Shown piece by piece: positions 8,126-16,004 of a DNA stretch of 45,190 bases; position 1 is the stretch's first letter; the number at the start of each line of letters is the position of its first letter. The position numbers were made by a program, and so were the translations under genes. Below the pieces are notes generated by a model. The model saw only the letters and a list, made by a program, of their open reading frames with translations, made no database searches and was not told where the DNA came from. The DNA is from UBA8919 sp041658185. Lineage in GTDB: Bacteria > Elusimicrobiota > UBA8919. Location of the stretch: the NCBI GenBank assembly GCA_041658185.1, contig JBBAAR010000015.1:1-45190 (forward strand), read 5' to 3'.

Positions 8126-9157
8126 TTATTTATCCTCCTTTATTATGAAACCGTTATCATCATCTTTCGGTTTGTCTTCGGAGGCGCCTTTGTCGGAGAA
8201 ATCTTCTCCTTCAATTTTTATCGTGTCCTCTTCCTTGTATTCCATTATTTTTTTCGGCGGTCTCTTTTTTGCAGACGTTTTATCCTCACTAAACTGCAGG
8301 TCGGCACCTGAACTCTTTTTAATGCATTCCAGATTTTTGGGGTTTTCGGGGTTTTTTAGTTTCAGTTGGATGGCGCCGCGGTAACTGTCAACGGTGGCTA
8401 CCATTCTGTATTCTGCGCCGGGAAACAGCAAATTCTCTCTTGTGGCGGTATCGGTTATTTTTTCAAAATCCGAATTGAACACGGTAAGAGAAATGCTGCC
8501 GGTGCCGTCGCTAACCGATACACTCTTTCCTACGGAAAATTCCCTTTCAACATCTTCAATCGTTACCTTAAAGCAGAAAGATTTTTTAGCATCTTTTACA
8601 GTTATGTCCTTTATTTTCTTTTCACATACTATATATTTCTCCACTACCACTATACGTTTGGGATTTTTTATAAACATTGAAACGCCGAACTTCTCGCTGA
8701 TATTTAGCTGTCCGGCCACGCGTATCTTATCGCCTTCCTGCGGCATGTTATCGCCAAAGGCCTTTTTAAAATCAGTCAGGGCATTAAACCCGTTGAGTTT
8801 CATTTTACCGGTTTCATCCGCCACGGTGTAACTGAAATTATTTTTTGTTTCGTCAAAACGGGCGGCAACTATTGCGCCGACAACTTCCACAAGGGCATTG
8901 TTCATCCTCTCGGTAATTGAAGAAACTTTCACAACCGGTATTTCCTGCATCTTTGAGGCATACCACAGCATAATAAGCCCGACGATAGAACCGATGACAG
9001 AAATCCTTTTAACAAGTTTCAGCGACAATCTTTTCTTAAGGTTTGCCTGACAGTAAGGACATTTCTCGTAAGGACCTACGAATTTTCCGCAGGACGGACA
9101 ATTGGCATCGGATGAAACTTGAATTTCTTTCACAGGCGCAGCATTCTTATCTTCCAT
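8126..9157 (-). CDS. Zinc-ribbon, single-TM protein with two OB-fold-like domains
   Basis: The protein has 343 residues. Residues ~19-38 hold a CxxC...CxxC zinc ribbon (CPSCGKF, then CPYCQAN). A Lys/Arg-rich stretch and one hydrophobic segment (ISVIGSIVGLIMLWYAS) follow. Two successive beta-rich segments (VVGAIVAARFDETKNNFSYT... and FCFKVTIEDVEREFSVGKSV...) look like nucleic-acid-binding OB folds of the tRNA_anti or DUF4131-like type. The C-terminus is acidic and low in complexity. The ATG has an AGAGGTG Shine-Dalgarno. It is probably membrane-tethered. The function is unknown, and coupling to the downstream permease suggests a joint role. Confidence 0.6.
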   Translation of the reverse strand: MEDKNAAPVKEIQVSSDANCPSCGKFVGPYEKCPYCQANLKKRLSLKLVKRISVIGSIVGLIMLWYASKMQEIPVVKVSSITERMNNALVEVVGAIVAARFDETKNNFSYTVADETGKMKLNGFNALTDFKKAFGDNMPQEGDKIRVAGQLNISEKFGVSMFIKNPKRIVVVEKYIVCEKKIKDITVKDAKKSFCFKVTIEDVEREFSVGKSVSVSDGTGSISLTVFNSDFEKITDTATRENLLFPGAEYRMVATVDSYRGAIQLKLKNPENPKNLECIKKSSGADLQFSEDKTSAKKRPPKKIMEYKEEDTIKIEGEDFSDKGASEDKPKDDDNGFIIKEDK

Positions 9158-9212
9158 AAATTTTTCACCTCTTGCTTTATCCGACGGTAAATTTCACATT
9201 TCTTTCAAAAAT

Positions 9213-10490
9213 TTATTTCCAAACAAACCAGACAAATAAATAGGATACAAAAACGGCAACCAATGTGAACGGCAGACCCATTTTTACGAAATCAAAAAAT
9301 TTTACTGTATAGCCCTCTTTTTTTAAGATACCGCAGGCAACTATGTTTGCAGATGCGCCGATAGGAGTAATGTTCCCTCCGATAGAGGCACCTATCAAAA
9401 GCCCGAATAAAAACAAGGATTGATTGACGCCGAGATTTGCCGAGACAGAAATGGCAACGGGCAACATCGCAGCGAGATACGGGACATTGTCTATAAACGC
9501 CGACAGAAACACCGACAGAAAAACAATCGCTGTAAAACCGAGAAATATATTCTGTCCTATCAAACCCGAAAGCCCGATAGAAATTTTTTCAATCCAACCG
9601 TTTAATGAAAGACCGCCGACCAGAATAAAAACCGCCATAAGAAAAAAGGTTGTATCCCAGTCAAGTTTTTTAAGTCCTATAAAGATTTTTTCTTTTTTTG
9701 TTAGAGAACCCCAGACAAGCGAGATAAATCCTGCGAGCATACAAATAGCACCCGCCATATATCCGAATTCCTTGTCAAAAAACGAAGAGCCGGCAAGAAG
9801 CACAATTAAAAGAACAAGAACTATCGTCGGAAACCATGACCTAACTTTTTCCTGGGCAACCAATTCCGTTTTTTCTTTGTGATGTCTGAAAAAATAATAA
9901 AGCACGAAAAATGAGGCAAAACCGCCCAATTCAACCGCAAAAAAAATACCGGGTTTGCCCTGATAAAAGAAAAAATCAAAGAAATTCATTTTTGCAAAAC
10001 CGCCCAAAAGCATGCTCGGCGGGTCGCCTATAAGCGTTGCGGTTCCCTGCAGGTTTGAAGAAATTGCTATTGCTATCATCATATTGGTCGGATTGATTTT
10101 AAGTTTTTTTGCGAGTGAAAGGGCAATCGGTGCGACAATAAGAACGGTTGCAACATTTTCAACAAATGCGGAGATAAATCCTGCCAGCAGGCATATAAAA
10201 AGAATTGCCCACGCGGTATTTTTCGCTCTATTGACGATGAGTTCGGCGAGGTAGGCGGGAAATCTGCTTTCCATAAAAATATCGGCGACAATAAGCGTGC
10301 CGACGAAAATTCCCATCACATTCCAGTTGATACCATAAGAAGATGTTAATGCATCTTTTACAGAAATAGCTCCAAAAGAAAATAAAATTAAAACTCCGAT
10401 TATTGATACAATGGTTCTTTTATGCGGAAGGATGACAAAAAATATGTATGCGAGCAGAAATACGGAAAGAGAAATAAACTCTTTGTTCAT
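9213..10490 (-). CDS. ArsB/NhaD-type ion transporter (IT superfamily)
   Basis: This 425-residue polytopic membrane protein has the two-fold organisation of the ArsB/NhaD/CitM ion-transporter superfamily. Diagnostic motifs are FVENVATVLIVAPI and LIGDPPSMLLGG in the first half and FIDNVPYLAAMLPV and GGNITPIGASANIV in the second. These place it close to NhaD/ArsB/P-protein members. A Na+/H+ antiporter or anion exporter is possible, but an arsenical role is not supported because no ars genes are nearby. Its ATG overlaps the stop of the upstream GDT1-like gene (ATGA), so the two are coupled. A Na+/H+ role would fit the pyrophosphatases downstream. Confidence 0.8.
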   Translation of the reverse strand: MNKEFISLSVFLLAYIFFVILPHKRTIVSIIGVLILFSFGAISVKDALTSSYGINWNVMGIFVGTLIVADIFMESRFPAYLAELIVNRAKNTAWAILFICLLAGFISAFVENVATVLIVAPIALSLAKKLKINPTNMMIAIAISSNLQGTATLIGDPPSMLLGGFAKMNFFDFFFYQGKPGIFFAVELGGFASFFVLYYFFRHHKEKTELVAQEKVRSWFPTIVLVLLIVLLAGSSFFDKEFGYMAGAICMLAGFISLVWGSLTKKEKIFIGLKKLDWDTTFFLMAVFILVGGLSLNGWIEKISIGLSGLIGQNIFLGFTAIVFLSVFLSAFIDNVPYLAAMLPVAISVSANLGVNQSLFLFGLLIGASIGGNITPIGASANIVACGILKKEGYTVKFFDFVKMGLPFTLVAVFVSYLFVWFVWK

Positions 10491-10759
10491 AAGATCCCGA
10501 AAAGTATCAAAATTCCGATAACAACAAATAAAGATCCGGAAGCAATCTGGATATAATGCTGCGGAACATACTTAAACAAAACCCCGCCGAATACAATAGC
10601 AAGAAGCGTTGCGGCGGCATATCCCAAAACGGATGCAGTAAAAACGATGAGCGGTTGTTTTGATTCAGCCGTAAGAGAAAGATTGGTCAGTTGCGTTTTG
10701 TCGCCCATTTCCGTCACAAAAATCATCCAGAAACTCGTAAAAAAAATCTTCCAATCCAT
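10487..10759 (-). CDS. Single-domain GDT1/TMEM165 (UPF0016) family cation transporter
   Basis: The protein has 90 residues. The hallmark E-x-G-D-K-T motif is present (FVTEMGDKTQL), followed by two more hydrophobic helices. Most family members have two copies of this unit. This one has a single copy, so it would work as a dimer. Family members transport Mn2+, Ca2+ or related cations, probably against H+. It begins directly after the pth stop codon with no gap and overlaps the next gene by ATGA, so it is embedded in the pth transcript. Confidence 0.8.
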   Translation of the reverse strand: MDWKIFFTSFWMIFVTEMGDKTQLTNLSLTAESKQPLIVFTASVLGYAAATLLAIVFGGVLFKYVPQHYIQIASGSLFVVIGILILFGIL

Positions 10760-11335
10760 CTAATCTCTCCTGTTAAATAGATTCATTGTCTTTTGAAGAC
10801 CGCTGTCAATAAAAACGGAAACGGCTTCGGAAGCCCGCGGAATCACCGACTTCATTTTTATCGCTTCTTGCTGACTAAATTTTGAAAGGACAAAATCAAC
10901 GGCTACGGTATCAGACGGGGGACGCCCGATACCTATTCTCATACGAATAAACTCATTTGTGCCGAGCGTTTCAATTATTGATTCCACTCCGTTATGCCCG
11001 CCGGAAGAACCGCCTTTTTTTATCCGAATGCTTCCGAAAGAAATATCCATATCGTCGGAAACAACAATAATATCTTCAAAATCCGTGCCGCCGGCCTGAC
11101 GGCGAGGCAAGTATTTTTTTACCAGGGACTCAACTGCAGAACCGCTCAGGTTCATAAACAGCATCGGTTTTACAAGGATAAAATCATCGCAAACGGATAC
11201 CAGTGCGCGGTCTTTATATTCCCGCCACTTTAGTGATTTGTCTTCCGCAAAATTATCAAGCACCGCAAAACCTACATTGTGCCTCGTAGAAGAATATTTT
11301 TTTCCGGGATTACCCAGACCGACGATAAACTTCAT
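10760..11335 (-). CDS. pth: Peptidyl-tRNA hydrolase with an in-frame repeat insertion
   Basis: This 191-residue cytosolic enzyme recycles peptidyl-tRNA. Conserved elements are VGLGNPGKKYSSTRHNVGF (with the Asn and catalytic His), KPMLFMNLSGSAV (Asn), VSDDMD (Asp) and GGHNGVESI (His-Asn). At about residues 76-83, between the helix after MNLSGSAV and the VVSDDMD strand, the peptide LPRRQAGG is inserted. It is encoded by a GC-rich palindromic element that is absent from normal Pth proteins. The site is a surface loop away from the catalytic residues, so the enzyme is probably active. It lies 12 nt after rplY in the conserved glmU-prs-rplY-pth order. Confidence 0.95.
   Translation of the reverse strand: MKFIVGLGNPGKKYSSTRHNVGFAVLDNFAEDKSLKWREYKDRALVSVCDDFILVKPMLFMNLSGSAVESLVKKYLPRRQAGGTDFEDIIVVSDDMDISFGSIRIKKGGSSGGHNGVESIIETLGTNEFIRMRIGIGRPPSDTVAVDFVLSKFSQQEAIKMKSVIPRASEAVSVFIDSGLQKTMNLFNRRD
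11087..11108 (-). repeat. GC-rich palindromic element inserted in pth
   Basis: The sequence contains GCCGCCGGCC, then TGAC, then GGCGAGGC, an imperfect inverted repeat. On the coding strand it is read as RRQAGG. It is of the CCTGACGG-centred small-repeat type that yields RRQAG peptides when translated. It has no counterpart in the usual Pth chain. Confidence 0.55.
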
Positions 11336-11347
11336 TTTGTATTTTTT

Positions 11348-12097
11348 TTATTTCTTTTCTTCTTTCGGTTTTTCCTCTTTTTTAACAGGTGCAGCGTCTT
11401 TTTTCGCACCGGCAACCGCAGGACGTCCCGCAGCAGCCGCCGGAGCCGCCTCCGCACCCTCTTCAACTTCTTCCTTCTTACCCTTACCTATTACCTCCGG
11501 TTCGGCTGCCGCTTCTGCACCTGCGACAGGTGTAACCTCTTCAAGAATCGTCGGAGATACGATGTTGGCAACTATCTGGTCAGGCGCAATTAGAATTTCA
11601 ACATTTTTAGGCACATCTAAATCCTTTACAAGAACCGTATTGCCTATTTCAAGTTTTGAAATATCAACCGTAATTTTTTCGGGAATGTCCGCAGGGAGAC
11701 ACTTTACTTTCAATTCTCTTACGATGTGGGAAAGAACGCCGCCGGATTTAACCCCGGGTGCTTCACCGACGAGCACGACCGGAATTGAAATCTCAATTTT
11801 CTTTTTCATACTGATCTGATAAAAATCAATATGGGAAAACTCGCGGGAAATAACATTTTTTTGAATATCCTTTATAAGAACCGTTTTTGAGGTTTTATCC
11901 GGCATATTAAGTGTAATTATAACATTGTGCCCCGCCATTTTAAGCAGCGTTTTGAATTTGACGGCATCAACCGTAAGAGACATATTCGCCATATCGCCGT
12001 ATAGAATCGCAGGGATTAAACCCTTCGCTCTCATCTTTTTCATCTCGCCTTTTGATGCCGGTTTCCTCTCTTGTGAATCCAGTGTGAACTTTTCCAT
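11348..12097 (-). CDS. rplY: 50S ribosomal protein L25 (CTC form, long C-terminal tail)
   Basis: The protein has 249 residues. The N-terminal ~95 residues are the L25 5S-rRNA-binding domain (starting with LDSQERKPASKGEMKKMRAKGLIPAILYG, with the HIDFYQI strand). Residues ~100-185 form the TL5/CTC C-terminal beta domain (IPVVLVGEAPGVKSGGVL...). The last ~65 residues are a low-complexity Ala/Glu/Lys tail that probably is disordered. It binds 5S rRNA in the large subunit. The start has an AAGGAG Shine-Dalgarno. It sits between prs and pth, as in many bacteria. Confidence 0.93.
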   Translation of the reverse strand: MEKFTLDSQERKPASKGEMKKMRAKGLIPAILYGDMANMSLTVDAVKFKTLLKMAGHNVIITLNMPDKTSKTVLIKDIQKNVISREFSHIDFYQISMKKKIEISIPVVLVGEAPGVKSGGVLSHIVRELKVKCLPADIPEKITVDISKLEIGNTVLVKDLDVPKNVEILIAPDQIVANIVSPTILEEVTPVAGAEAAAEPEVIGKGKKEEVEEGAEAAPAAAAGRPAVAGAKKDAAPVKKEEKPKEEKK

Positions 12098-12176
12098 TTT
12101 ACTTCTCCTTTTTTTTCCACGAAGACCTGCTTACCGTAAGGTACGCACGAAAACATTTCCGCGAAAATATTAAATT

Positions 12177-13118
12177 TTATGACAATTCAAATAATTCAGA
12201 TACTGATTTTTCGTCGTGAATTCTTAATATCGCATCCGCTAAAAGTTTGCCGACGGACAAAACCTTTATCTTTTTTGACTGTGATTTGTTGTATATTGAA
12301 TTGGTAACAACTACTTCTTTTACGAATGACTTTTCTATTTTTTCGTAGGCATCCCCGGCAAAAATCCCATGGGCCGCGGTAGCATAAATATCGGCCGCGC
12401 CGCTTTTTTTCAATGCCTCGGCGGCTGTGACAAGCGTACCGGCGGTATCAATCATATCATCAACAATTATGATGTTTTTGTTTTTCACATTTCCTATGAT
12501 ATGCATAACTGCCGCTTCGGCGGGTGAGATTCTTCTTTTATCTATTATAGCAAGTCCGACTTTCATTCGCTTGGCAAATGAACGGGCTCTTTCCACGCCG
12601 CCTGCATCGGGTGACACGACGATAACATTCGGCAGTTTTTTCTTTTTAAAATAATCAACAAGCACGGGACGCACAAACAAATGGTCAACGGGAATATCAA
12701 AAAATCCCTGAATTTGTCCGGCGTGCAAATCAAGTGTAAGCACCCTGTTTGCACCGGCGACCGTTATCAAATTTGCAACAAGTTTAGCGGTTATAGGCAC
12801 CCGAGGTTCGGCTTTTCTGTCCTGACGGGAATATCCGTAATACGAGACGACGGCTGTAATTCTTCCGGCGGAGGCGCGGCGAAGAGCATCAATAATTATA
12901 AGAAGTTCCATCAGATTTTCGTTTGCAGGAGACGATGTCGGCTGGATAACAAAGGTATCGCAGCCGCGAATGTTTTCCGTTATTTTAATATTAACTTCAC
13001 CGTCGGGAAAACGACCTATTTCCAAAGCACCCATATGAACTTTAAGAAAATTACAGACCTCTTTTGACAAATAACGATTTGCCGAACCGCTGAATATTCT
13101 TAGTTTACCGTAAGTCAT
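12177..13118 (-). CDS. prs: Ribose-phosphate pyrophosphokinase
   Basis: The 313-residue cytosolic enzyme makes PRPP from ribose-5-phosphate and ATP for nucleotide, His and Trp synthesis. The N-terminal FSGSANRYLSKEV, the flexible-loop region YSRQDRKAEPRVPITAKLVA, HAGQIQGFFDIPVDHL and the PRPP-binding loop IIIVDDMIDTAGTL are all intact. Length is typical. GGGAGG precedes the ATG. It follows glmU by 13 nt, and rplY follows after ~80 nt that hold a short ACCGTAAGGT hairpin. Confidence 0.97.
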   Translation of the reverse strand: MTYGKLRIFSGSANRYLSKEVCNFLKVHMGALEIGRFPDGEVNIKITENIRGCDTFVIQPTSSPANENLMELLIIIDALRRASAGRITAVVSYYGYSRQDRKAEPRVPITAKLVANLITVAGANRVLTLDLHAGQIQGFFDIPVDHLFVRPVLVDYFKKKKLPNVIVVSPDAGGVERARSFAKRMKVGLAIIDKRRISPAEAAVMHIIGNVKNKNIIIVDDMIDTAGTLVTAAEALKKSGAADIYATAAHGIFAGDAYEKIEKSFVKEVVVTNSIYNKSQSKKIKVLSVGKLLADAILRIHDEKSVSELFELS

Positions 13119-13131
13119 TAATCCTCCCGAC

Positions 13132-14490
13132 TTAACTTTTAACCTTTAACTTTTTTATAACCTGTCTCTCACGGGCAATTGCCAGTTTATTATCGGGTAC
13201 ATCGTGGGTAATAGTAGACCCGGCGGCAATCAAAACCCCTCTTCCTATTTTAACTGGAGCAATTAAATTAGTATTGCTTCCGACGAACGTGAAGTCGCCT
13301 ATTTCCGTTTTGTGTTTCTTTTTACCGTCGTAATTGCAGGTAATCGTGCCCGCTCCGATATTTATGTTTTTTCCAAGTTGCGAATCACCTATATATGAAA
13401 GATGTGAGACCTTTGTATTTTCGCCGATAATTGATTTTTTAATCTCCGAGAAATTACCGATGCGGGCATACCTGCCGACTTTTGTTTCCTTTCTTATATG
13501 CGAAAACGGACCTATTTTTACATCGTCGGCAATTTCAGCCCCGTAGACGAAAGATGCCCTTATTTCAACATTTTTTCCGACGGTGCAATCCTCAATATAA
13601 CTGAAAGGACCGAGCACACAGCCGCTTCTGATTTTCGTTCTGCCTTTGATTATCGTTGAAGGCATTATCATTGCATCTTTTTCAATTTCAACTGTTTCCT
13701 CAATATAAACGGTGGCGGGATTTACAATCGTAACGCCAGAAAGCATCAGATTTTCAAGAACCTTTTCTCTCATATAATTCTCCGCGAGCGCCAGTTCATA
13801 TCTGTTATTGATGCCTGAAATTTCCCTAAAATCATTTATTTTATACCCGATAACCTTTCTTTTTTCCCTATTCAAAATTGATATGACATCCGTCAGATAA
13901 TACTCGCTTTTTGAATTATCATTTTTTATCTTATGCAGCGCCGGAAAAAGTTCTTTTGACGAAAAGACATAAACACCGGAATTGATTTCCTTTATTTTCT
14001 TGATAACATCTGTGGCATCTTTTGACTCAACAATTGCCTTAACCGTTCCGTCGGAGTTTCTTACGATTCTCCCGTAATGCGACGGATTTTTACTCTCGCA
14101 GGTAAGCACCGTCGCGGCGGCTTTTTCTTTTTTGTGGACCGACAGTAATTTTCCGACGGTTTCTTTTTTAAGAAGGGGAACATCGCCGGAAAGTATGACC
14201 AAATCACCTGTAAAATTTTTCAGAATGCTTTCTGTCTGCTTAACCGCATCGCCGCTGCCAAGTTGCTTAATCTGTTCAACAAAAAGCACATTTTTATCAT
14301 TTATACTTTTTTTGACAAGTTCCGATTTGTGTCCTACGACGACGATTTTTTTGTCAAAACCGTCATCTACTATTTCAATAACCCTTTCAATAATCATCTT
14401 GCCAAAAATTTTATGAAGAACTTTCGGTGTAACCGAGTTAAACCTTGTCCCTTCACCTGCAGCAAGAATTATAGCGACTGTGTTTTTCAT
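13132..14490 (-). CDS. glmU: Bifunctional GlmU (uridyltransferase / acetyltransferase)
   Basis: The 452-residue full-length enzyme makes UDP-N-acetylglucosamine for peptidoglycan and LPS. Residues 1-~230 are the pyrophosphorylase domain (ILAAGEGTRFNSVTPKVLHKI, with a GSGDAV motif). The rest is a left-handed beta-helix of hexapeptide repeats with the acetyl-CoA site (GAGTITCNYDGKKKHKT). The last codons (KKLKVKS) come from a half copy of the family A repeat at 13133-13152. It lies directly downstream of tRNA-Gln and has no clear Shine-Dalgarno, so it may be cotranscribed with the tRNA. Confidence 0.97.
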   Translation of the reverse strand: MKNTVAIILAAGEGTRFNSVTPKVLHKIFGKMIIERVIEIVDDGFDKKIVVVGHKSELVKKSINDKNVLFVEQIKQLGSGDAVKQTESILKNFTGDLVILSGDVPLLKKETVGKLLSVHKKEKAAATVLTCESKNPSHYGRIVRNSDGTVKAIVESKDATDVIKKIKEINSGVYVFSSKELFPALHKIKNDNSKSEYYLTDVISILNREKRKVIGYKINDFREISGINNRYELALAENYMREKVLENLMLSGVTIVNPATVYIEETVEIEKDAMIMPSTIIKGRTKIRSGCVLGPFSYIEDCTVGKNVEIRASFVYGAEIADDVKIGPFSHIRKETKVGRYARIGNFSEIKKSIIGENTKVSHLSYIGDSQLGKNINIGAGTITCNYDGKKKHKTEIGDFTFVGSNTNLIAPVKIGRGVLIAAGSTITHDVPDNKLAIARERQVIKKLKVKS

Positions 14491-14561
14491 AAACTTTGGG
14501 TTTCTGTTTTTTTAATCCGGAGCGAGGCAGAAATTTTTATCAGACCCTAATGAGCGATTAT

Positions 14562-14633
14562 CTGGGGAGGAAGGATTCGAACCTTCGGATGACGGCTCCA
14601 AAGGCCGTTGCCTTACCGCTTGGCTACTCCCCA
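14562..14633 (-). tRNA. tRNA-Gln (anticodon TTG)
   Basis: The 72-nt gene has a 7-bp acceptor stem TGGGGAG/CTCCCCA and G as discriminator base. The D-arm contains AGCCAAGCGGTAAGGC, the anticodon stem is ACGGC/GCCGT around loop CTTTGGA, and the T-arm holds GGTTCGAATCC. The 3' CCA is not encoded. A near-consensus promoter lies 40-70 nt upstream. A tRNA-Gln next to prs/rplY/pth-type genes is a known arrangement in several bacterial groups. Confidence 0.97.
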
Positions 14634-14672
14634 ATTACGTCTATAGAAGCCCACCGCCCGCATAACTTTGTG

Positions 14673-14701
14673 ATTTTATTAAATTCTGTCGTATTTGTCA
14701 A
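14673..14701 (-). promoter_or_regulatory. Sigma70-type promoter for tRNA-Gln
   Basis: On the minus strand TTGACA (14701-14696) and TAAAAT (14678-14673) are separated by exactly 17 nt. Initiation near 14666 would give a ~33-nt leader before the tRNA. The gap between the tRNA and the next upstream gene (14702-14756) holds only short GC-rich repeat-like words. Confidence 0.8.
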
Positions 14702-14756
14702 GGATTTTTTGGTTTAATTTTAACACAGGGATCGCCCGCAGGACAATAGGCAGGTA

Positions 14757-16004
14757 TTAAATTATCCAGCCATTTTTTAATTTTTCTTCAGCCAGTCGTT
14801 TTTGCATATCTATAAGTATATTCATCGGAATTTCCGGCAGATGTAATTTACTTATATTGCTTATCAACATAATAACCGCCCTTTTTACTTCACAGTCGGA
14901 ATCATTAAGCATATCAATGAGAATTTTAAGCGTTTCGGGAGTTAAAACATTTTCTATTATCTTAACACAGTCATATCTGAGACGGGCATTCTCATTTTTT
15001 GAAAGCCGTTTTATGTTATTTAGGGCATCATCTTTATTTACATTCATAATAGTTCTTATTGAAAGAGTCATTTTTTTGATAATTTCTTTTGAGTACTCGT
15101 CGCTTTTCATCCTCTCTTTTGCGTCACATAAAATTTTTTCCTCATCCGCCGAGGAATCAAATTTTACCTGCGCAGCCTCGGCATCTTTTTTAGTTATCGC
15201 TTTCTTCTCGGCAATTTGGATTTTTATATTCTCGGCAAGTTCCTTTTTGGTTTTTTCTTGAACGAAGTGAAATTCAAGTTTTATTTTTTCAAGTTCCTGC
15301 TTGTATTTTTTTTCTTCCTCCATGCGAATTTGCTTTTTCAATTCTTCAACTTTTCCGGCATTTTTAAGGGCTTTTTTTCTCATCCATAAAAAAACAAAAA
15401 TTAAAACAACAATAACAAAAACTATAAAAAATAGAATGTAACTCCGGTTACTTTTATCTTTAGGTTCAAAAGGAACAGCAGCCGCAATTACTGCGATTGA
15501 CGATTCATCAATGCTCTTTTTCGGTTCCGTTTTTTTAACTGCAACAACTTTTGGTTCGTCAGTAACAACTGATCTCTGCTTTTGGATTTCTTTTTTTGAA
15601 AAATCTTTTGAAGATTTTTCATATCTACCTGATATTACTTTTTGTAATTCGTTAACTTTTTCATTATCGGGAACGATGATTTTCGCCCTGTCAACATATA
15701 CTTTCGCTTTCTGAAAATTGCTCATCATAATTTGTTTCTCGGTCGCTTCAATTAAAACTTTCACAAGAAAATTTTTTGCTTTTTGATGGTCGGGCTTTCC
15801 AGAAAGTGTTTGTTCAAACAAGGCGACAGCACCATCGTAATCGCCCTTAACATACTTATCAATTCCGGAATTAAAATACACTTCGGGATTGGTCTGAGAA
15901 TAAAGACAATTAAAAAGATTACAAAGATTTAGAAAAATTACAAAAATTGAAATCTTTCTTAATCTTTCATAATTTTTAAATTTTTCAGTTGACTTTATTT
16001 TCAT
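14757..16004 (-). CDS. Secreted/anchored TPR protein with TM, coiled coil and HEAT-like C-terminus
   Basis: The protein has 415 residues. A signal-like segment (IFVIFLNLCNLFNCLYS) is followed by two or three TPR-like repeats (YFNSGIDKYVKGDYDGAVALFEQ..., then KVYVDRAKIIVPDNEK). Next come a Lys/Ser-rich linker and a TM near residues 190-210 (ILFFIVFVIVVLIFVFLWM). A long Lys/Glu coiled coil follows, and the C-terminal ~100 residues contain HEAT-like helical repeats (RLRYDCVKIIENV... and CEVKRAVIMLISNISKL). The topology suggests a periplasmic TPR part and a cytoplasmic HEAT-like part. Its ATG overlaps the stop of the PorV-like gene. The function is unknown. Confidence 0.6.
   Translation of the reverse strand: MKIKSTEKFKNYERLRKISIFVIFLNLCNLFNCLYSQTNPEVYFNSGIDKYVKGDYDGAVALFEQTLSGKPDHQKAKNFLVKVLIEATEKQIMMSNFQKAKVYVDRAKIIVPDNEKVNELQKVISGRYEKSSKDFSKKEIQKQRSVVTDEPKVVAVKKTEPKKSIDESSIAVIAAAVPFEPKDKSNRSYILFFIVFVIVVLIFVFLWMRKKALKNAGKVEELKKQIRMEEEKKYKQELEKIKLEFHFVQEKTKKELAENIKIQIAEKKAITKKDAEAAQVKFDSSADEEKILCDAKERMKSDEYSKEIIKKMTLSIRTIMNVNKDDALNNIKRLSKNENARLRYDCVKIIENVLTPETLKILIDMLNDSDCEVKRAVIMLISNISKLHLPEIPMNILIDMQKRLAEEKLKNGWII
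15903..15994 (-). repeat. AT-rich inverted repeat encoding a signal peptide
   Basis: Arms of AAAAAGATTACAAAGATTTAG type and CTTTCTTAATCTTTCATAA type face each other. The whole element is read in frame as the N-terminal ~30 residues of the TPR/HEAT-like protein, including its hydrophobic core. Confidence 0.55.

Noticed and set aside
14496..14717. Plus-strand frame overlapping the tRNA region
   Set aside because: It reads through tRNA-Gln on the opposite strand, so it is not a gene.
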